A stretch of 64,000 nucleotides of DNA from Chitinophaga filiformis (GCF_023100805.1 NZ_CP095855.1:1963001-2027000), one strand, 5' to 3'; numbered from the stretch's first letter, positions 1 to 7,772 are shown. The notes: generated by a model from the sequence alone, not told the origin. A program made the numbers and translations.

Positions 1-252
1 ATTCCTTACCTGTGTGCAATGCCATCATATCTACCGGCAGTTATGTTTTAAAATATTTGTGAGGTCTCTCTCTATACTGTTCATTTCCAATAGTTTTTAG
101 TGCTGAAAATAGCTACGTGGCATCAAATTTGGTAAGCCCTTGATATCCCACTTATTTCAATAAGTAATTAAGCATCATGACTTAATGTATCAAGCTCTTA
201 TGGACATCTATAATTTTCGATGGCAGCTATTTATCAAACTAAAAATCAGAAC

Positions 253-852
253 ATGAAAAAATTTCGTCTATTAACCCTTGTGCTGACAGCGTCTTTATTT
301 AGCACTGTTGCGATGGCACAGACACAACAAGGTAATCTTATGGTAGGGTCCGATATTACTGACCTGGGCTTTAATTTTCAGAAGGAGAGTACGATCTTTC
401 ACTTCAACCTGAATCCCAAGCTGGCTTATTTCATCCAGGATGATCTTGCATTGGGGGGATATGTGAATTTCGGGCTTCAGACCACGGGCGGCAATGGAAC
501 CAACGTGAATTATGGTATTGGGGCATTGGCCCGTTATTACATTCACGATGCGAATGTGCGTAAGCTGGAGTTTTCGAAGCGTGTACGTTTCTTTGGGGAG
601 GCTAACGCTGGTTTTGGAGGCAGTAATCCTGCCAATGGGGCTTCTACGAATGGCGTACAGCTGGGCATTGGGCCGGGGCTGTCTTATTTTATTACGCCTA
701 ATGTGGCGTTGGAGGGTTTATTAAAATATGAGGTGATCATAGGCGGGGGAAATTCGACGACGTCTCATCAGTTGAATCTGGGGCTGGGTTTCCAGATTTT
801 CCTGCCCACGGCGCGGGCGCGGGCGATCATTCGTGAAGAAAGCGGCAAATAG
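253..852 (+). CDS. Small outer-membrane beta-barrel protein, 199 aa
   Basis: Begins with a clear Sec signal peptide (MKKFRLLTLVLTASLFSTVA, cleavage near MAQ), followed by alternating polar and hydrophobic strands rich in Gly, Asn and aromatics. This is the pattern of the 8-stranded OmpW/OmpX-like porin-fold proteins common in Bacteroidota. An in-frame ATG lies 33 bases upstream at 220, but it would add 11 polar residues before the signal peptide, so 253 is preferred. The C-terminus ends with a charged tail (RARAIIREESGK) after the last strand instead of a terminal aromatic, which is a little unusual for a BAM substrate. No partner gene is adjacent: downstream is the microprotein array and upstream is the window edge. 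The localisation is likely; the function is unknown. Confidence 0.75.
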   Translation: MKKFRLLTLVLTASLFSTVAMAQTQQGNLMVGSDITDLGFNFQKESTIFHFNLNPKLAYFIQDDLALGGYVNFGLQTTGGNGTNVNYGIGALARYYIHDANVRKLEFSKRVRFFGEANAGFGGSNPANGASTNGVQLGIGPGLSYFITPNVALEGLLKYEVIIGGGNSTTSHQLNLGLGFQIFLPTARARAIIREESGK

Positions 853-906
853 CGGTGATGGAAGGGGCCAGTCTGCTATTGAACGGTTTGAATGAACTGC
901 TTGATA

Positions 907-926
907 ATGAATGGAAATGAATGAAA
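907..926 (+). promoter_or_regulatory. ATGAATG direct repeat upstream of microprotein unit 1
   Basis: Two ATGAATG half-sites begin at 907 and 917, exactly 10 bases (one helical turn) apart, with a weaker third match after them. The sequence AACTGCTTGA precedes them, as it does in unit 2. The pair lies about 85 bases before the conserved leader TTGCC. The spacing suits a winged-helix response regulator, but binding is inferred only. Confidence 0.4.
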
Positions 927-990
927 TGCAAATGATGGTCGCATTCTATCTTTATAGGGTTCGCGGGGACGATGTTACTGCGGACTGGAG

Positions 991-1016
991 TTTGCCGAAA
1001 ACCATATAGAGTAGGC
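991..1016 (+). promoter_or_regulatory. Conserved 5' leader element, unit 1 (diverged copy)
   Basis: TTTGCCGAAAACCATA followed by TAGAGTAGGC. This is the diverged form of the 34-base block that is identical in units 2 and 3. It ends 24 bases before the unit 1 microprotein ATG, close to the 25 and 29 base spacing in the other units, so it is probably part of the transcribed 5' UTR or the promoter start region. Confidence 0.6.
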
Positions 1017-1040
1017 GTGACACCCTCTTAAATTCAGGTT

Positions 1041-1103
1041 ATGACATCTGCTATTCTCGCTGCAATTCTTGCATTTGTAAAGACAATCTTACGTGCTGTG
1101 TAG
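1041..1103 (+). CDS. Hydrophobic microprotein, unit 1 (20 aa)
   Basis: The peptide is MTSAILAAILAFVKTILRAV. Hydrophobic residues recur every 3-4 positions (I5 L6 I9 L10 F12 V13 I16 L17 V20), giving an amphipathic or membrane-inserting helix with two basic residues (K14, R18). It sits at the same place in its unit as the two related peptides at 1375 and 1769, between the conserved leader and a strong terminator. Sequence identity to those two is low, so coding status rests mainly on position and hydrophobic pattern. It resembles type I toxin or phenol-soluble-modulin-like peptides in size and character only; no named family is recognised. Start chosen as the only ATG between leader and stop in this frame. 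Confidence 0.55.
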   Translation: MTSAILAAILAFVKTILRAV

Positions 1104-1130
1104 CTCACACGCATTGTTTAAAATGTTCGG

Positions 1131-1159
1131 GCCCTGGCGATTTGCCAGGGCTTTTTTTT
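1131..1159 (+). terminator. Rho-independent terminator of microprotein unit 1
   Basis: GCCCTGGC / GCCAGGGC stem with a short loop, followed by eight T. It lies 27 bases after the unit 1 stop codon and so closes a transcript of about 160 bases. Confidence 0.85.
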
Positions 1160-1244
1160 GCAAGAAATGTGTCTGTGTGACAAAAGGCGGGCAGCTTATT
1201 TAGTTACATAGAAGAACTGAATGGAATGATCTAACTGCTTGAAG

Positions 1245-1261
1245 ATGAATGAAAGTGAATG
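1245..1261 (+). promoter_or_regulatory. ATGAATG direct repeat upstream of microprotein unit 2
   Basis: ATGAATG at 1245 and GTGAATG at 1255, again 10 bases apart and again preceded by AACTGCTTGA. It sits 78 bases before the leader TTGCC, the same geometry as unit 1. Confidence 0.4.
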
Positions 1262-1315
1262 TTTTAGTTTTATGACCAGCCTTTAAATTCGCCGCGGGAT
1301 CAGATGATCATCTCC

Positions 1316-1349
1316 TTTGGGATTGCCGAAAACCAAGAAGAGAGTAGGC
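1316..1349 (+). promoter_or_regulatory. Conserved 5' leader element, unit 2
   Basis: A 34-base block, TTTGGGATTGCCGAAAACC followed by AAGAAGAGAGTAGGC, identical base for base to 1706-1739. The opening TTTG could be the end of a -7 element (TAnnTTTG), but the TAnn part and a -33 TTTG are not recognisable, as expected for an activator-dependent promoter. The remainder would then be 5' UTR. Confidence 0.65.
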
Positions 1350-1374
1350 GTTAACCGACAGAAAAATAGGACAA

Positions 1375-1443
1375 ATGGATCTGTTAAATCAGTTATTGGC
1401 GACTATTATAGCGTTCCTGAATTCTTTATTAGGCGGCCTGTAG
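1375..1443 (+). CDS. Hydrophobic microprotein, unit 2 (22 aa)
   Basis: The peptide begins MDLLNQLLATIIAFLNSLLG and ends GL. Paired hydrophobics at 3-4, 7-8, 11-12, 14-15, 18-19 and 22, with polar or small residues at 2, 5-6, 9-10, 13, 16-17 and 20-21, give a textbook amphipathic helix with no basic residue. It matches the unit 3 peptide closely (MDLLNQLLA and LNSLLG shared). Many of the DNA differences between the two copies are synonymous, such as CTG/TTA and AAT/AAC, which argues for selection on the protein. The ATG begins 25 bases after the conserved leader. A weak purine tract (AAAAATAGGA) precedes it. No family is recognised; toxin, signal peptide or membrane-active peptide are all open. 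Confidence 0.7.
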   Translation: MDLLNQLLATIIAFLNSLLGGL

Positions 1444-1512
1444 TACCAGGTTTCCCCGTTCCCTTAGGAATTGGTTTGGCCGCCATGAGGCCCGACGATT
1501 CCGAATTTATTG

Positions 1513-1538
1513 GAGCTCCCCTACGGGGGAGCTCTTTG
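1513..1538 (+). terminator. Terminator of microprotein unit 2
   Basis: GAGCTCCCC-TAC-GGGGGAGCTC stem with a short T tract (CTCTTTGT). A second possible pairing, GGCGGCC at the end of the coding sequence with GGCCGCC near 1477, would fold the stop-codon region into a long stem. Confidence 0.75.
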
Positions 1539-1632
1539 TATTTGAACAAGGGGCATTTCCTCCATCCTGTTCATTATTATTCAGCTTGTTCATTTTCTGT
1601 TCAGTCTACTCTTTACTCGGAACCGACTGATA

Positions 1633-1648
1633 ATGAATGAAATGAATG
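1633..1648 (+). promoter_or_regulatory. ATGAATG direct repeat upstream of microprotein unit 3
   Basis: ATGAATG at 1633 and 1642. The period here is 9 bases, one less than in the other copies, which weakens a strict response-regulator reading. It is preceded by CTGATA as in unit 1 and lies 80 bases before the leader TTGCC. Confidence 0.35.
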
Positions 1649-1705
1649 GATGTTATTTCCCGGTAGGCGCTTAACTTAGACCCATGCCCCAGTAAGTGGT
1701 CCGCA

Positions 1706-1739
1706 TTTGGGATTGCCGAAAACCAAGAAGAGAGTAGGC
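1706..1739 (+). promoter_or_regulatory. Conserved 5' leader element, unit 3
   Basis: Identical over 34 bases to 1316-1349, while the flanking sequence has largely diverged. That contrast marks the block as a functional element and not simply a young duplication. Confidence 0.65.
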
Positions 1740-1768
1740 ATCACCTTATGGAAAACCTTTCAACGACT

Positions 1769-1843
1769 ATGGATTTATTAAACCAGTTATTGGCTTTAGT
1801 TCTTGGCTTGCTGAATTCTTTGTTGGGGAACTTACCCATCTGA
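1769..1843 (+). CDS. Hydrophobic microprotein, unit 3 (24 aa, or 31 aa from an upstream ATG)
   Basis: The peptide begins MDLLNQLLALVLGLLNSLLG and ends NLPI. It aligns along its length with the unit 2 peptide and keeps the same amphipathic pattern, with N5, Q6, N16 and S17 on the polar face. An in-frame ATG at 1748 would add MENLSTT in front. The conserved start and the 29-base spacing from the leader favour 1769, but 1748 is only 8 bases from the leader and cannot be excluded. Its 3' end lies 45 bases before a strong terminator. Function unknown. Confidence 0.7.
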   Translation: MDLLNQLLALVLGLLNSLLGNLPI

Positions 1844-1888
1844 GGTTTGACAGGTTGAGAAATATTGCTTATTGCATTCCCAGACAGG

Positions 1889-1922
1889 ACAGGCCACCGG
1901 TTCCCCGGAGGCCTGTTTTTTT
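1889..1922 (+). terminator. Rho-independent terminator of microprotein unit 3
   Basis: ACAGGCC-A-CCGG-TTCC-CCGG-A-GGCCTGT, a near-perfect two-part stem, followed by a run of T. It ends the third unit of the array. Confidence 0.9.
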
Positions 1923-2200
1923 CATAAAAAGACATGACGAAGAAATATCATTCAACTTATTGATTGAATGTGTTCCGTGGATGTGGAAGCGGTACCTATC
2001 GGGAGCGGGAGTGGGCTGGGTGGAACTGTACCCCGGGGTGGGAGGAAGAAATCTTTTGCCAGGGCGGCCTGTGCAATCATTTTTTTGGTATTTAATTGAA
2101 AAACAGTATTTTGCTGTTCCTCGCTATATCTTCTTTGTGTAATATGATGGGCTGTCCTGGCCGCGTATTCACAGTCCCTGATTTATTTTTCCACAAATAA
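1923..2200. other. Intergenic spacer before the ribosomal superoperon
   Basis: About 280 bases with no convincing gene. It contains a GC-rich patch around 1990-2075 flanked by AT-rich DNA. A long open frame crosses it (1855-2142), but it starts inside the unit 3 terminator region and its product is low-complexity, so it is not annotated as a gene. Confidence 0.5.
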
Positions 2201-2232
2201 TTTGTGAAGTAAAAAAAAACGGGTTACCTTTG
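2201..2232 (+). promoter_or_regulatory. Promoter of the S10 ribosomal superoperon
   Basis: TTTG (2201-2204), a 20-base spacer containing an A9 tract, then TACCTTTG (2225-2232), a full match to the Bacteroidota -33 TTTG / -7 TAnnTTTG pattern. It is 45 bases before the rpsJ ATG. Confidence 0.75.
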
Positions 2233-2277
2233 CCCTCCCAAATTGTAAGGGTAAAAACAAGAAGAAGTTCATTGCAT

Positions 2278-2583
2278 ATGTCTCAGAGAATTAGAATCAA
2301 GCTGAAGTCCTACGATCATAATCTGGTAGATAAATCTGCTGAGAAGATCGTTAAAACCGTGCGTAACACGGGCGCCGTGGTAACAGGTCCAATTCCTTTA
2401 CCAACCGAAAAGAAAATTTTTACGGTGCTGCGTTCACCGCACGTTAACAAGAAGGCACGTGAGCAATTCCAGCTGTGCACGCACAAGCGTCTGTTGGATA
2501 TCTACACTTCTTCTTCAAGGACAGTAGACGCGCTGAGTAAGCTCGATTTACCTTCCGGTGTGGAAGTTGAAATCAAGGCGTAG
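2278..2583 (+). CDS. rpsJ: 30S ribosomal protein S10
   Basis: A 101-aa protein beginning [20 protein letters not shown], the universal S10 opening, with the [28 protein letters not shown] core that binds 16S rRNA in the small-subunit head and, with NusB, takes part in antitermination. A longer frame from 2230 would add 16 residues absent from the family and would overlap the promoter, so 2278 is the start. It opens the superoperon here: rpsL, rpsG and fusA, which often precede rpsJ, are not within the 2.2 kb upstream. Confidence 0.97.
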   Translation: MSQRIRIKLKSYDHNLVDKSAEKIVKTVRNTGAVVTGPIPLPTEKKIFTVLRSPHVNKKAREQFQLCTHKRLLDIYTSSSRTVDALSKLDLPSGVEVEIKA

Positions 2584-2798
2584 GACATCGGCAGGTGGGC
2601 GAAAGGTCTGCCTGATTTGATTTAATATGACTGGTTGTTGCTGGCAGAGGGGACTGAATCACCTTTTGCCGGTCACATAACAACACTCAACTAAATATAG
2701 GCCATGCCTTCTGGGTGGCCGCCCAATAAAGCATTTAAACCGCCCATCCTGGGGATAGCAAGATCCACCCCCAGGCGCTGGGTAAAATATATATAATA

Positions 2799-3416
2799 AT
2801 GAAAGGTATTATTGGTAAAAAGATCGGCATGACCAGCATCTTCGAACCGAATGGTAAGCAGACTGCTGTTACCATCATCGAAGCCGGTCCTTGCGTTGTA
2901 ACTCAGGTAAAGACAGTAGAAACTGATGGGTACAACGCTATTCAAGTTTCATTTGGTGAGAAGAAAGAAAAGAACACTCCCAAAGCTGAACTTAATCACT
3001 TCGCGAAAGCAAGCACCTCCCCTAAAAGATTTGTAAAAGAGTTCCGCAACCCGGATGTACAAAAAGCTCTTGGTGAGACCATTACCACCGAAATATTTGC
3101 AGAAGGAGAAACCATTGAAGTAGTAGGTACTTCAAAAGGTAAAGGTTTCCAGGGTGTTGTAAAGCGCCATGGATTCTCCGGTGTGGGTGAAGCTACACAC
3201 GGTCAGCACGACAGAAGCAGGGCTCCTGGTTCTGTGGGTGGTTCCTCTTATCCTTCCCGCGTTTTCAAGGGTATGCGTATGGCTGGTCAGACCGGTAATG
3301 AACAGGTGAAAGTGAAAGGTCTGAAGATCCTGAAGATATTCCCTGAAAAGAATTATATCCTGGTAAGTGGTTCCGTTCCCGGCCACAATGGTTCAATCGT
3401 TTTAATCCAGAAGTAA
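2799..3416 (+). CDS. rplC: 50S ribosomal protein L3
   Basis: 205 aa, opening with [20 protein letters not shown]. The central loop segment [27 protein letters not shown] (about residues 115-145) reaches the peptidyl-transferase centre in L3 proteins; the Gln in HGQHD is the residue methylated by PrmB in proteobacteria. The 215-base gap before it carries small GC-rich hairpins such as GGCAG/CTGCC near 2591 and could hold a leader, but no specific autoregulatory structure was recognised. It ends one base before the rplD start, so the two are tightly coupled. Confidence 0.97.
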   Translation: MKGIIGKKIGMTSIFEPNGKQTAVTIIEAGPCVVTQVKTVETDGYNAIQVSFGEKKEKNTPKAELNHFAKASTSPKRFVKEFRNPDVQKALGETITTEIFAEGETIEVVGTSKGKGFQGVVKRHGFSGVGEATHGQHDRSRAPGSVGGSSYPSRVFKGMRMAGQTGNEQVKVKGLKILKIFPEKNYILVSGSVPGHNGSIVLIQK

Positions 3417-3417
3417 C

Positions 3418-4056
3418 ATGCAAGTTGATATTTTAAATAAAGAAGGTAAGAAAACCGGCAGGACTATTGAGCTTCCTGAGGAAATTTTCGGTGTGGAGCC
3501 TAACAACCACGTTATTTACCTGGCTGTAAAACAGTATCTGGCCGCTCAGCGTCAGGGTACGCACAAGGTGAAGACAAGAGCTGAAGTGAAGGGTGCTTCC
3601 CGCAAACTGCACAAACAGAAAGGTACTGGTGGTTCCCGTAAAGGTAACATCCGTAACCCTTTGTATAAAGGTGGTGGTACCATTTTCGGTCCTAAACCCC
3701 ACAGATATGATATTAAGCTGAACAGAAAGGTGAAAGATCTGGCGAAGATCTCTGCCCTGTCTACCAAAGCTAAAGAGAACAGCATCATCGTACTGGAAGA
3801 TCTTAACCTGGATGCACCTAAAACCAAACAGTTTGCAGGTATCCTGGCTAATCTGAATGTAAATGTAAACGGCCGTAAGACTTTATTCGTACTGCCTGAG
3901 TACAATGATAATGTTTACCTGTCTCTGAGGAACATTCCTACCGTGGATAGCGTAATGCTGAGCGATATCAATACTTATGATATCATGAACAGCAACTATA
4001 TCGTTCTCACGGAGAGTGCTGCTAAGATCTTCACTGAAGAGCCGGTAGAAGCTTAA
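3418..4056 (+). CDS. rplD: 50S ribosomal protein L4
   Basis: 212 aa. The loop with RAEVKGASRKLHKQKGTGGSRKGNIRNPLYKGGG (about residues 58-92) is the exit-tunnel extension of L4, where macrolide-resistance mutations arise in other bacteria. The C-terminal half carries the globular domain (NVNGRKTLFVLPEYNDNVYLSLRNI). The ATG follows the rplC stop by a single base, indicating translational coupling. In proteobacteria L4 represses the S10 operon; no equivalent leader is evident here. Confidence 0.96.
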   Translation: MQVDILNKEGKKTGRTIELPEEIFGVEPNNHVIYLAVKQYLAAQRQGTHKVKTRAEVKGASRKLHKQKGTGGSRKGNIRNPLYKGGGTIFGPKPHRYDIKLNRKVKDLAKISALSTKAKENSIIVLEDLNLDAPKTKQFAGILANLNVNVNGRKTLFVLPEYNDNVYLSLRNIPTVDSVMLSDINTYDIMNSNYIVLTESAAKIFTEEPVEA

Positions 4057-4112
4057 TTGTCAATATTACAAAAACACAGCTTGCGGGCAACCGCAACTCA
4101 AAGCTATAAAAG

Positions 4113-4412
4113 ATGAGACTTTCAGACGTTTTAATCAAACCGGTGGTAAGTGAAAAGGTGAACAAAGCCACTGATAAATTCAACCGCTACTACTTCATCG
4201 TGGATAAAAAATCCAACAAACTGGAGATCAAAAAAGCAGTGGAAGAATTTTACGGTGTAACCGTAGCTGAAGTGAATACTGCCGTAATGCCGGGTAAGGC
4301 TAAACAGCGCTTTACTAAGGCTGGCTTCATCGCTGGTAAAAAACCTTCTTACAAAAAGGCGGTTGTTACACTGGCTCAGGGAGAAACTATAGATCTGTAT
4401 GCTAACATATAG
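4113..4412 (+). CDS. rplW: 50S ribosomal protein L23
   Basis: 99 aa, MRLSDVLIKPVVSEKVNKA, with the standard L23 pattern VDKKSNKLEIKKAVEEFYGVTVAEVNTAVMPGK. L23 sits at the tunnel exit and is the docking site for trigger factor and SRP. Length is typical of the family. It lies 56 bases after rplD. Confidence 0.96.
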   Translation: MRLSDVLIKPVVSEKVNKATDKFNRYYFIVDKKSNKLEIKKAVEEFYGVTVAEVNTAVMPGKAKQRFTKAGFIAGKKPSYKKAVVTLAQGETIDLYANI

Positions 4413-4496
4413 TGCTCATTCCTGTTAACGCAGGATGATGGATGTATATGCAGATCACTTTTTATAATAGAAACTAGTTAAACACGACACTAGATC

Positions 4497-5330
4497 ATGG
4501 CACTGAAGAAATACAAACCGATGACAGCCGGTACCCGTTGGAAAATAGGCAACGCGTACGCAGAGCTGACCACGGATACTCCTGAAAAAAGCCTGCTGGA
4601 GCCTGTTAAGAAATCCGGCGGTAGAAACGTACAGGGTAGAAGATCTATGCGCTATATTGGTGGTGGTCACAAGCAACACTACCGTATCATAGATTTCAAA
4701 CGTGATAAACACAACATTCCGGCTACAGTTAAGACTATCGAATACGATCCAAACCGTAGCGCATTCATCGCTCTGCTGAACTATGCAGATGGTGAGAAAC
4801 GTTACATCCTGGCTCCCCAGGGTCTGCAGGTAGGTGCTACCGTACTGAGCGGTCCTGACGCAGCTCCGGAAGTTGGTAATGCGCTGGTGCTGAAAAACAT
4901 GCCGCTTGGTACTGTTGTTCACAACATCGAGTTACAGCCTGGTAAAGGTGGTGCTATCGCAAGAAGCGCTGGTACCTATGCTCAGCTGTCCAACAAGGAA
5001 GAAAAGTATGCCGTTCTGAAAATGCCTTCCGGCGAGCTGCGTAAAGTGTTGATCACTTGTGCTGCAACCGTAGGTACTGTTTCCAACTCAGATCACGCGC
5101 TGCAATCTATCGGTAAAGCAGGAGCTAACCGTTGGAGAGGTATCAAGCCTCGCAACCGTGGTGTGGCGATGAACCCAGTGGATCACCCGATGGGTGGTGG
5201 TGAAGGTAAATCTTCCGGTGGTCACCCAAGATCCAGAACAGGTAAATATGCGAAAGGTCTGAAGACAAGAAAGCCGCATAAGAGCTCTGACAAACTGATC
5301 ATCAGCAGGAAAAACGGTAAGAAATTATAA
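4497..5330 (+). CDS. rplB: 50S ribosomal protein L2
   Basis: 277 aa, [15 protein letters not shown] start. The C-terminal segment [22 protein letters not shown] (about residues 220-242) is the highly conserved L2 loop at the peptidyl-transferase centre, including the essential His in DHPMGGG. RNA-binding OB and SH3-like domains precede it. Length is normal. Confidence 0.97.
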   Translation: MALKKYKPMTAGTRWKIGNAYAELTTDTPEKSLLEPVKKSGGRNVQGRRSMRYIGGGHKQHYRIIDFKRDKHNIPATVKTIEYDPNRSAFIALLNYADGEKRYILAPQGLQVGATVLSGPDAAPEVGNALVLKNMPLGTVVHNIELQPGKGGAIARSAGTYAQLSNKEEKYAVLKMPSGELRKVLITCAATVGTVSNSDHALQSIGKAGANRWRGIKPRNRGVAMNPVDHPMGGGEGKSSGGHPRSRTGKYAKGLKTRKPHKSSDKLIISRKNGKKL

Positions 5331-5415
5331 AACTTAACGCCTTAACAGTTCCGCTGACGCAGAGAACGCAAACGGCGGAACTGGTAAAGCGGATCAGGAA
5401 TAAAAACAACAAGAC

Positions 5416-5682
5416 ATGGGTCGTTCCATAAAAAAAGGTCCTTACGTTGACCAGAAATTAGAGCAGAAAGTTGAGAAAATGAATGAAGGCACCAAGCGTA
5501 CTGTTATCAAGACCTGGAGCCGTCGTTCTACTATCACGCCTGATTTTGTAGGCCACACATTTGCGGTACACAATGGCAACAAGTTCATCCCTGTATACGT
5601 GACCGAATTCATGGTTGGTCATAAACTGGGCGAATTTGCACCTACCCGCAACTTTAAAGGACACGCTAACAAGAAAATGTAG
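5416..5682 (+). CDS. rpsS: 30S ribosomal protein S19
   Basis: 88 aa, [21 protein letters not shown], with [49 protein letters not shown], the diagnostic S19 core at the head of the small subunit near the A site. Standard position between rplB and rplV. Confidence 0.97.
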   Translation: MGRSIKKGPYVDQKLEQKVEKMNEGTKRTVIKTWSRRSTITPDFVGHTFAVHNGNKFIPVYVTEFMVGHKLGEFAPTRNFKGHANKKM

Positions 5683-5689
5683 TAAATCG

Positions 5690-5750
5690 TTTGAAGTTTA
5701 AAGTTTGAGGTTTTGATTCACCTCTAAACCCAAACTTCGAACCTCAAATC
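5690..5750. repeat. Imperfect inverted repeat between rpsS and rplV
   Basis: TTTGAAGTTTAAAGTTTGAGG on the left pairs imperfectly with CCCAAACTTCGAACCTCAAA on the right around a short loop. No T tract follows, so it looks like an RNA processing or stability hairpin and not a terminator. Confidence 0.5.
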
Positions 5751-5767
5751 ACAAATTATAATAGAAA

Positions 5768-6127
5768 ATGGAAGCAGTAGCTAAGCTTAACAATAATCCT
5801 ACATCTACCCGCAAAATGCGTTTGCTGGCGGATCTGATCCGTGGTCTGGATGTAGAAAAAGCTCTGAATATTTTGAAATTCCATCCTAAGCATCCCAGCG
5901 TTCCGTTGGAAAAACTGCTGTTGTCTGCCGTTGCTAACTGGAAAGTGAAGAACGAAGGTACAAGAGCGGAAGATGCTAACCTGCATGTTAAAACCATCTT
6001 CGTTGATGGCGGCCGTATCCTGAAAAGAATGCGTCCTGCACCACAGGGTAGAGGTTATCGTGTTCGCAAGAGAAGCAACCATGTAACAATCGTTGTTGAC
6101 AGCCGTGCTGCAGTGGAAGCAAAATAA
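5768..6127 (+). CDS. rplV: 50S ribosomal protein L22
   Basis: 119 aa. It opens [33 protein letters not shown] and carries the beta-hairpin segment [31 protein letters not shown] that lines the exit tunnel and contributes to the macrolide-binding neighbourhood. Length matches the family. Confidence 0.96.
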   Translation: MEAVAKLNNNPTSTRKMRLLADLIRGLDVEKALNILKFHPKHPSVPLEKLLLSAVANWKVKNEGTRAEDANLHVKTIFVDGGRILKRMRPAPQGRGYRVRKRSNHVTIVVDSRAAVEAK

Positions 6128-6170
6128 AAGAAACTAAAACTATTTATCTAATAGACAAATAAACCAGAAC

Positions 6171-6968
6171 ATGGGTCAGAAAACAAATCCTATTGGTAAC
6201 AGGTTAGGTATCATCAGAGGATGGGACTCCAATTGGTATGGTGGCAAAAAGGATTTTGCTACCAAACTGATCGAGGATAACAAGATCAGGACTTACCTGA
6301 ATGCCCGTATCAATAAAGGCGGCATTTCCAGAGTAGTGATTGAAAGAACTTTAGGTAAACTGATCATCACCATTCATACATCTAAACCTGGTATCATCAT
6401 AGGTAAAGGTGGTGGAGAGGTAGACCGCATCAAGGAAGAGCTGAAGAAACTGACAGGAAAAGAAGACGTACAGATCAACATCCTGGAGATCCGTCGTCCT
6501 GAAATAGACGCAAACATCGTAGCTGAAACCATCGCTAAGCAGATCGAAAGCCGTATCAACTATAAACGTGCGATAAAAATGGCGATCGCTACTGCACTGA
6601 GAATGGGAGCTGAAGGTATCAAGATTAAAGTAGGTGGCCGTTTAGGTGGTGCTGAAATTGCCCGTTCAGAAGAAATGAAGCAGGGTCGTGTACCTTTGCA
6701 CACTTTCCGTATGGACATCGATTATGCTTCTCTGTTCGCACTGACTGTATATGGTAAAATCGGTATCAAGGTATGGATCTGTAAAGGTGAAGTACTGGGC
6801 GAGCGCGATCTGAACCCGAACGCTATTTCTGCTAAAGACGGTGAAGGCCGTTCAGGTGGTGGCGAAAGAAGAGGTGGCGACAATCGTGGTGGCGATAGAA
6901 GAGGCGGTGATAACCGTGGCGGTGGCGATAGAAGAGGTGGTGACAACCGTGGTGGTGGCCGCAGATAA
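6171..6968 (+). CDS. rpsC: 30S ribosomal protein S3 with a Gly/Arg-rich (RGG-like) C-terminal tail
   Basis: 265 aa. Residues 1-218 are standard S3: [22 protein letters not shown], a KH domain with the GKGG motif ([21 protein letters not shown]) and the C-terminal S3 domain ending in [15 protein letters not shown]. After about residue 225 comes a tail of some 40 residues made of near-repeats of the type [18 protein letters not shown], encoded by tandem DNA repeats of about 12-30 bases. Many S3 proteins have variable tails, but this tail is compositionally an RGG RNA-binding low-complexity region. S3 forms part of the mRNA-entry helicase, so a flexible cationic tail near the mRNA channel is plausible. 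Confidence 0.96.
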   Translation: MGQKTNPIGNRLGIIRGWDSNWYGGKKDFATKLIEDNKIRTYLNARINKGGISRVVIERTLGKLIITIHTSKPGIIIGKGGGEVDRIKEELKKLTGKEDVQINILEIRRPEIDANIVAETIAKQIESRINYKRAIKMAIATALRMGAEGIKIKVGGRLGGAEIARSEEMKQGRVPLHTFRMDIDYASLFALTVYGKIGIKVWICKGEVLGERDLNPNAISAKDGEGRSGGGERRGGDNRGGDRRGGDNRGGGDRRGGDNRGGGRR

Positions 6969-7009
6969 GCTTACTTAACAATTAACATTAACAATTAACT
7001 AATACCAAG

Positions 7010-7429
7010 ATGTTACAGCCAAAGAGAACGAAACACAGGAAGATGCATAAAGGCCGCATCAAAGGTAACGCTAAGCGCGGCGCGGCGATTTCCTTTGGTA
7101 GTTTCGGTCTGAAAGCATTAGAACCTAAGTGGATCACCGACAGGCAGATTGAAGCTGCCAGGGTGGCTCTGACCAGGCATATGAAACGTGAAGGTAACGT
7201 GTGGATCCGTATATTCCCGGATAAGTCTATTACCGCCAAACCACTGGAAGTGAGGATGGGTAAAGGTAAGGGTGCTCCTGACCATTGGGCTGCAGTAGTG
7301 AAACCAGGCCGTATCTTATTTGAAGCGGATGGTGTTCCTTTACAGGTAGCTAAAGAAGCAATGGAGCTGGCTGCACAGAAACTGCCAATCAAAGTGAAAT
7401 TTGTAGTGCGTCCCGATTACGTTGCATAA
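7010..7429 (+). CDS. rplP: 50S ribosomal protein L16
   Basis: 139 aa, [21 protein letters not shown]. The conserved loop [22 protein letters not shown] (residues about 80-102) contacts the A-site tRNA elbow region. Normal length and position before rpmC. Confidence 0.97.
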   Translation: MLQPKRTKHRKMHKGRIKGNAKRGAAISFGSFGLKALEPKWITDRQIEAARVALTRHMKREGNVWIRIFPDKSITAKPLEVRMGKGKGAPDHWAAVVKPGRILFEADGVPLQVAKEAMELAAQKLPIKVKFVVRPDYVA

Positions 7430-7502
7430 TCCGGCAACCTGCAGGAAGCAACGTGCAACGAGAGATAAACTATAAACGATAAACCAGAAATTTTATAAAA
7501 CA

Positions 7503-7709
7503 ATGGCAAAAGATAAGCTGGATCTGAAAGGTTTAAGCGACCAGGACCTGAGAGAGAAGATCTCTGAGGAACAATTACGCCTGAAGAAAATTACATTCAG
7601 TCATGCAATTACGCCGATCGAGAATCCAATGAGCATCCGCTCTCTCAGGCGTCAGATCGCACAGCTGAAAACCGAGCTGCGCAAAAGAGAACTGGGCGCA
7701 CAAGCCTAA
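7503..7709 (+). CDS. rpmC: 50S ribosomal protein L29
   Basis: 68 aa. Two helices in antiparallel arrangement with the L29 signature NPMSIRSLRRQIAQLKTELRKRE near the C-terminus and LSDQDLREKISEEQLRLKKITFSHA near the N-terminus. It surrounds the tunnel exit next to L23. Confidence 0.94.
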   Translation: MAKDKLDLKGLSDQDLREKISEEQLRLKKITFSHAITPIENPMSIRSLRRQIAQLKTELRKRELGAQA

Positions 7710-7772
7710 AATAATAAAATTCATTAATCCTGTCGTGAAAACGGGAGGGTTAGGGAGTAAATACTTTCAACA

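Noticed and set aside
1317..1640. A 107-codon open frame on the plus strand across microprotein unit 2
   Set aside because: It starts inside the conserved leader, reads a different frame from the conserved microprotein, and has no pattern. The short frame is supported by the paralogue; this one is not.
1855..2142. A 95-codon frame between unit 3 and the S10 promoter
   Set aside because: It begins just before the unit 3 terminator hairpin and reads through it; low-complexity product; no promoter or homology pattern.
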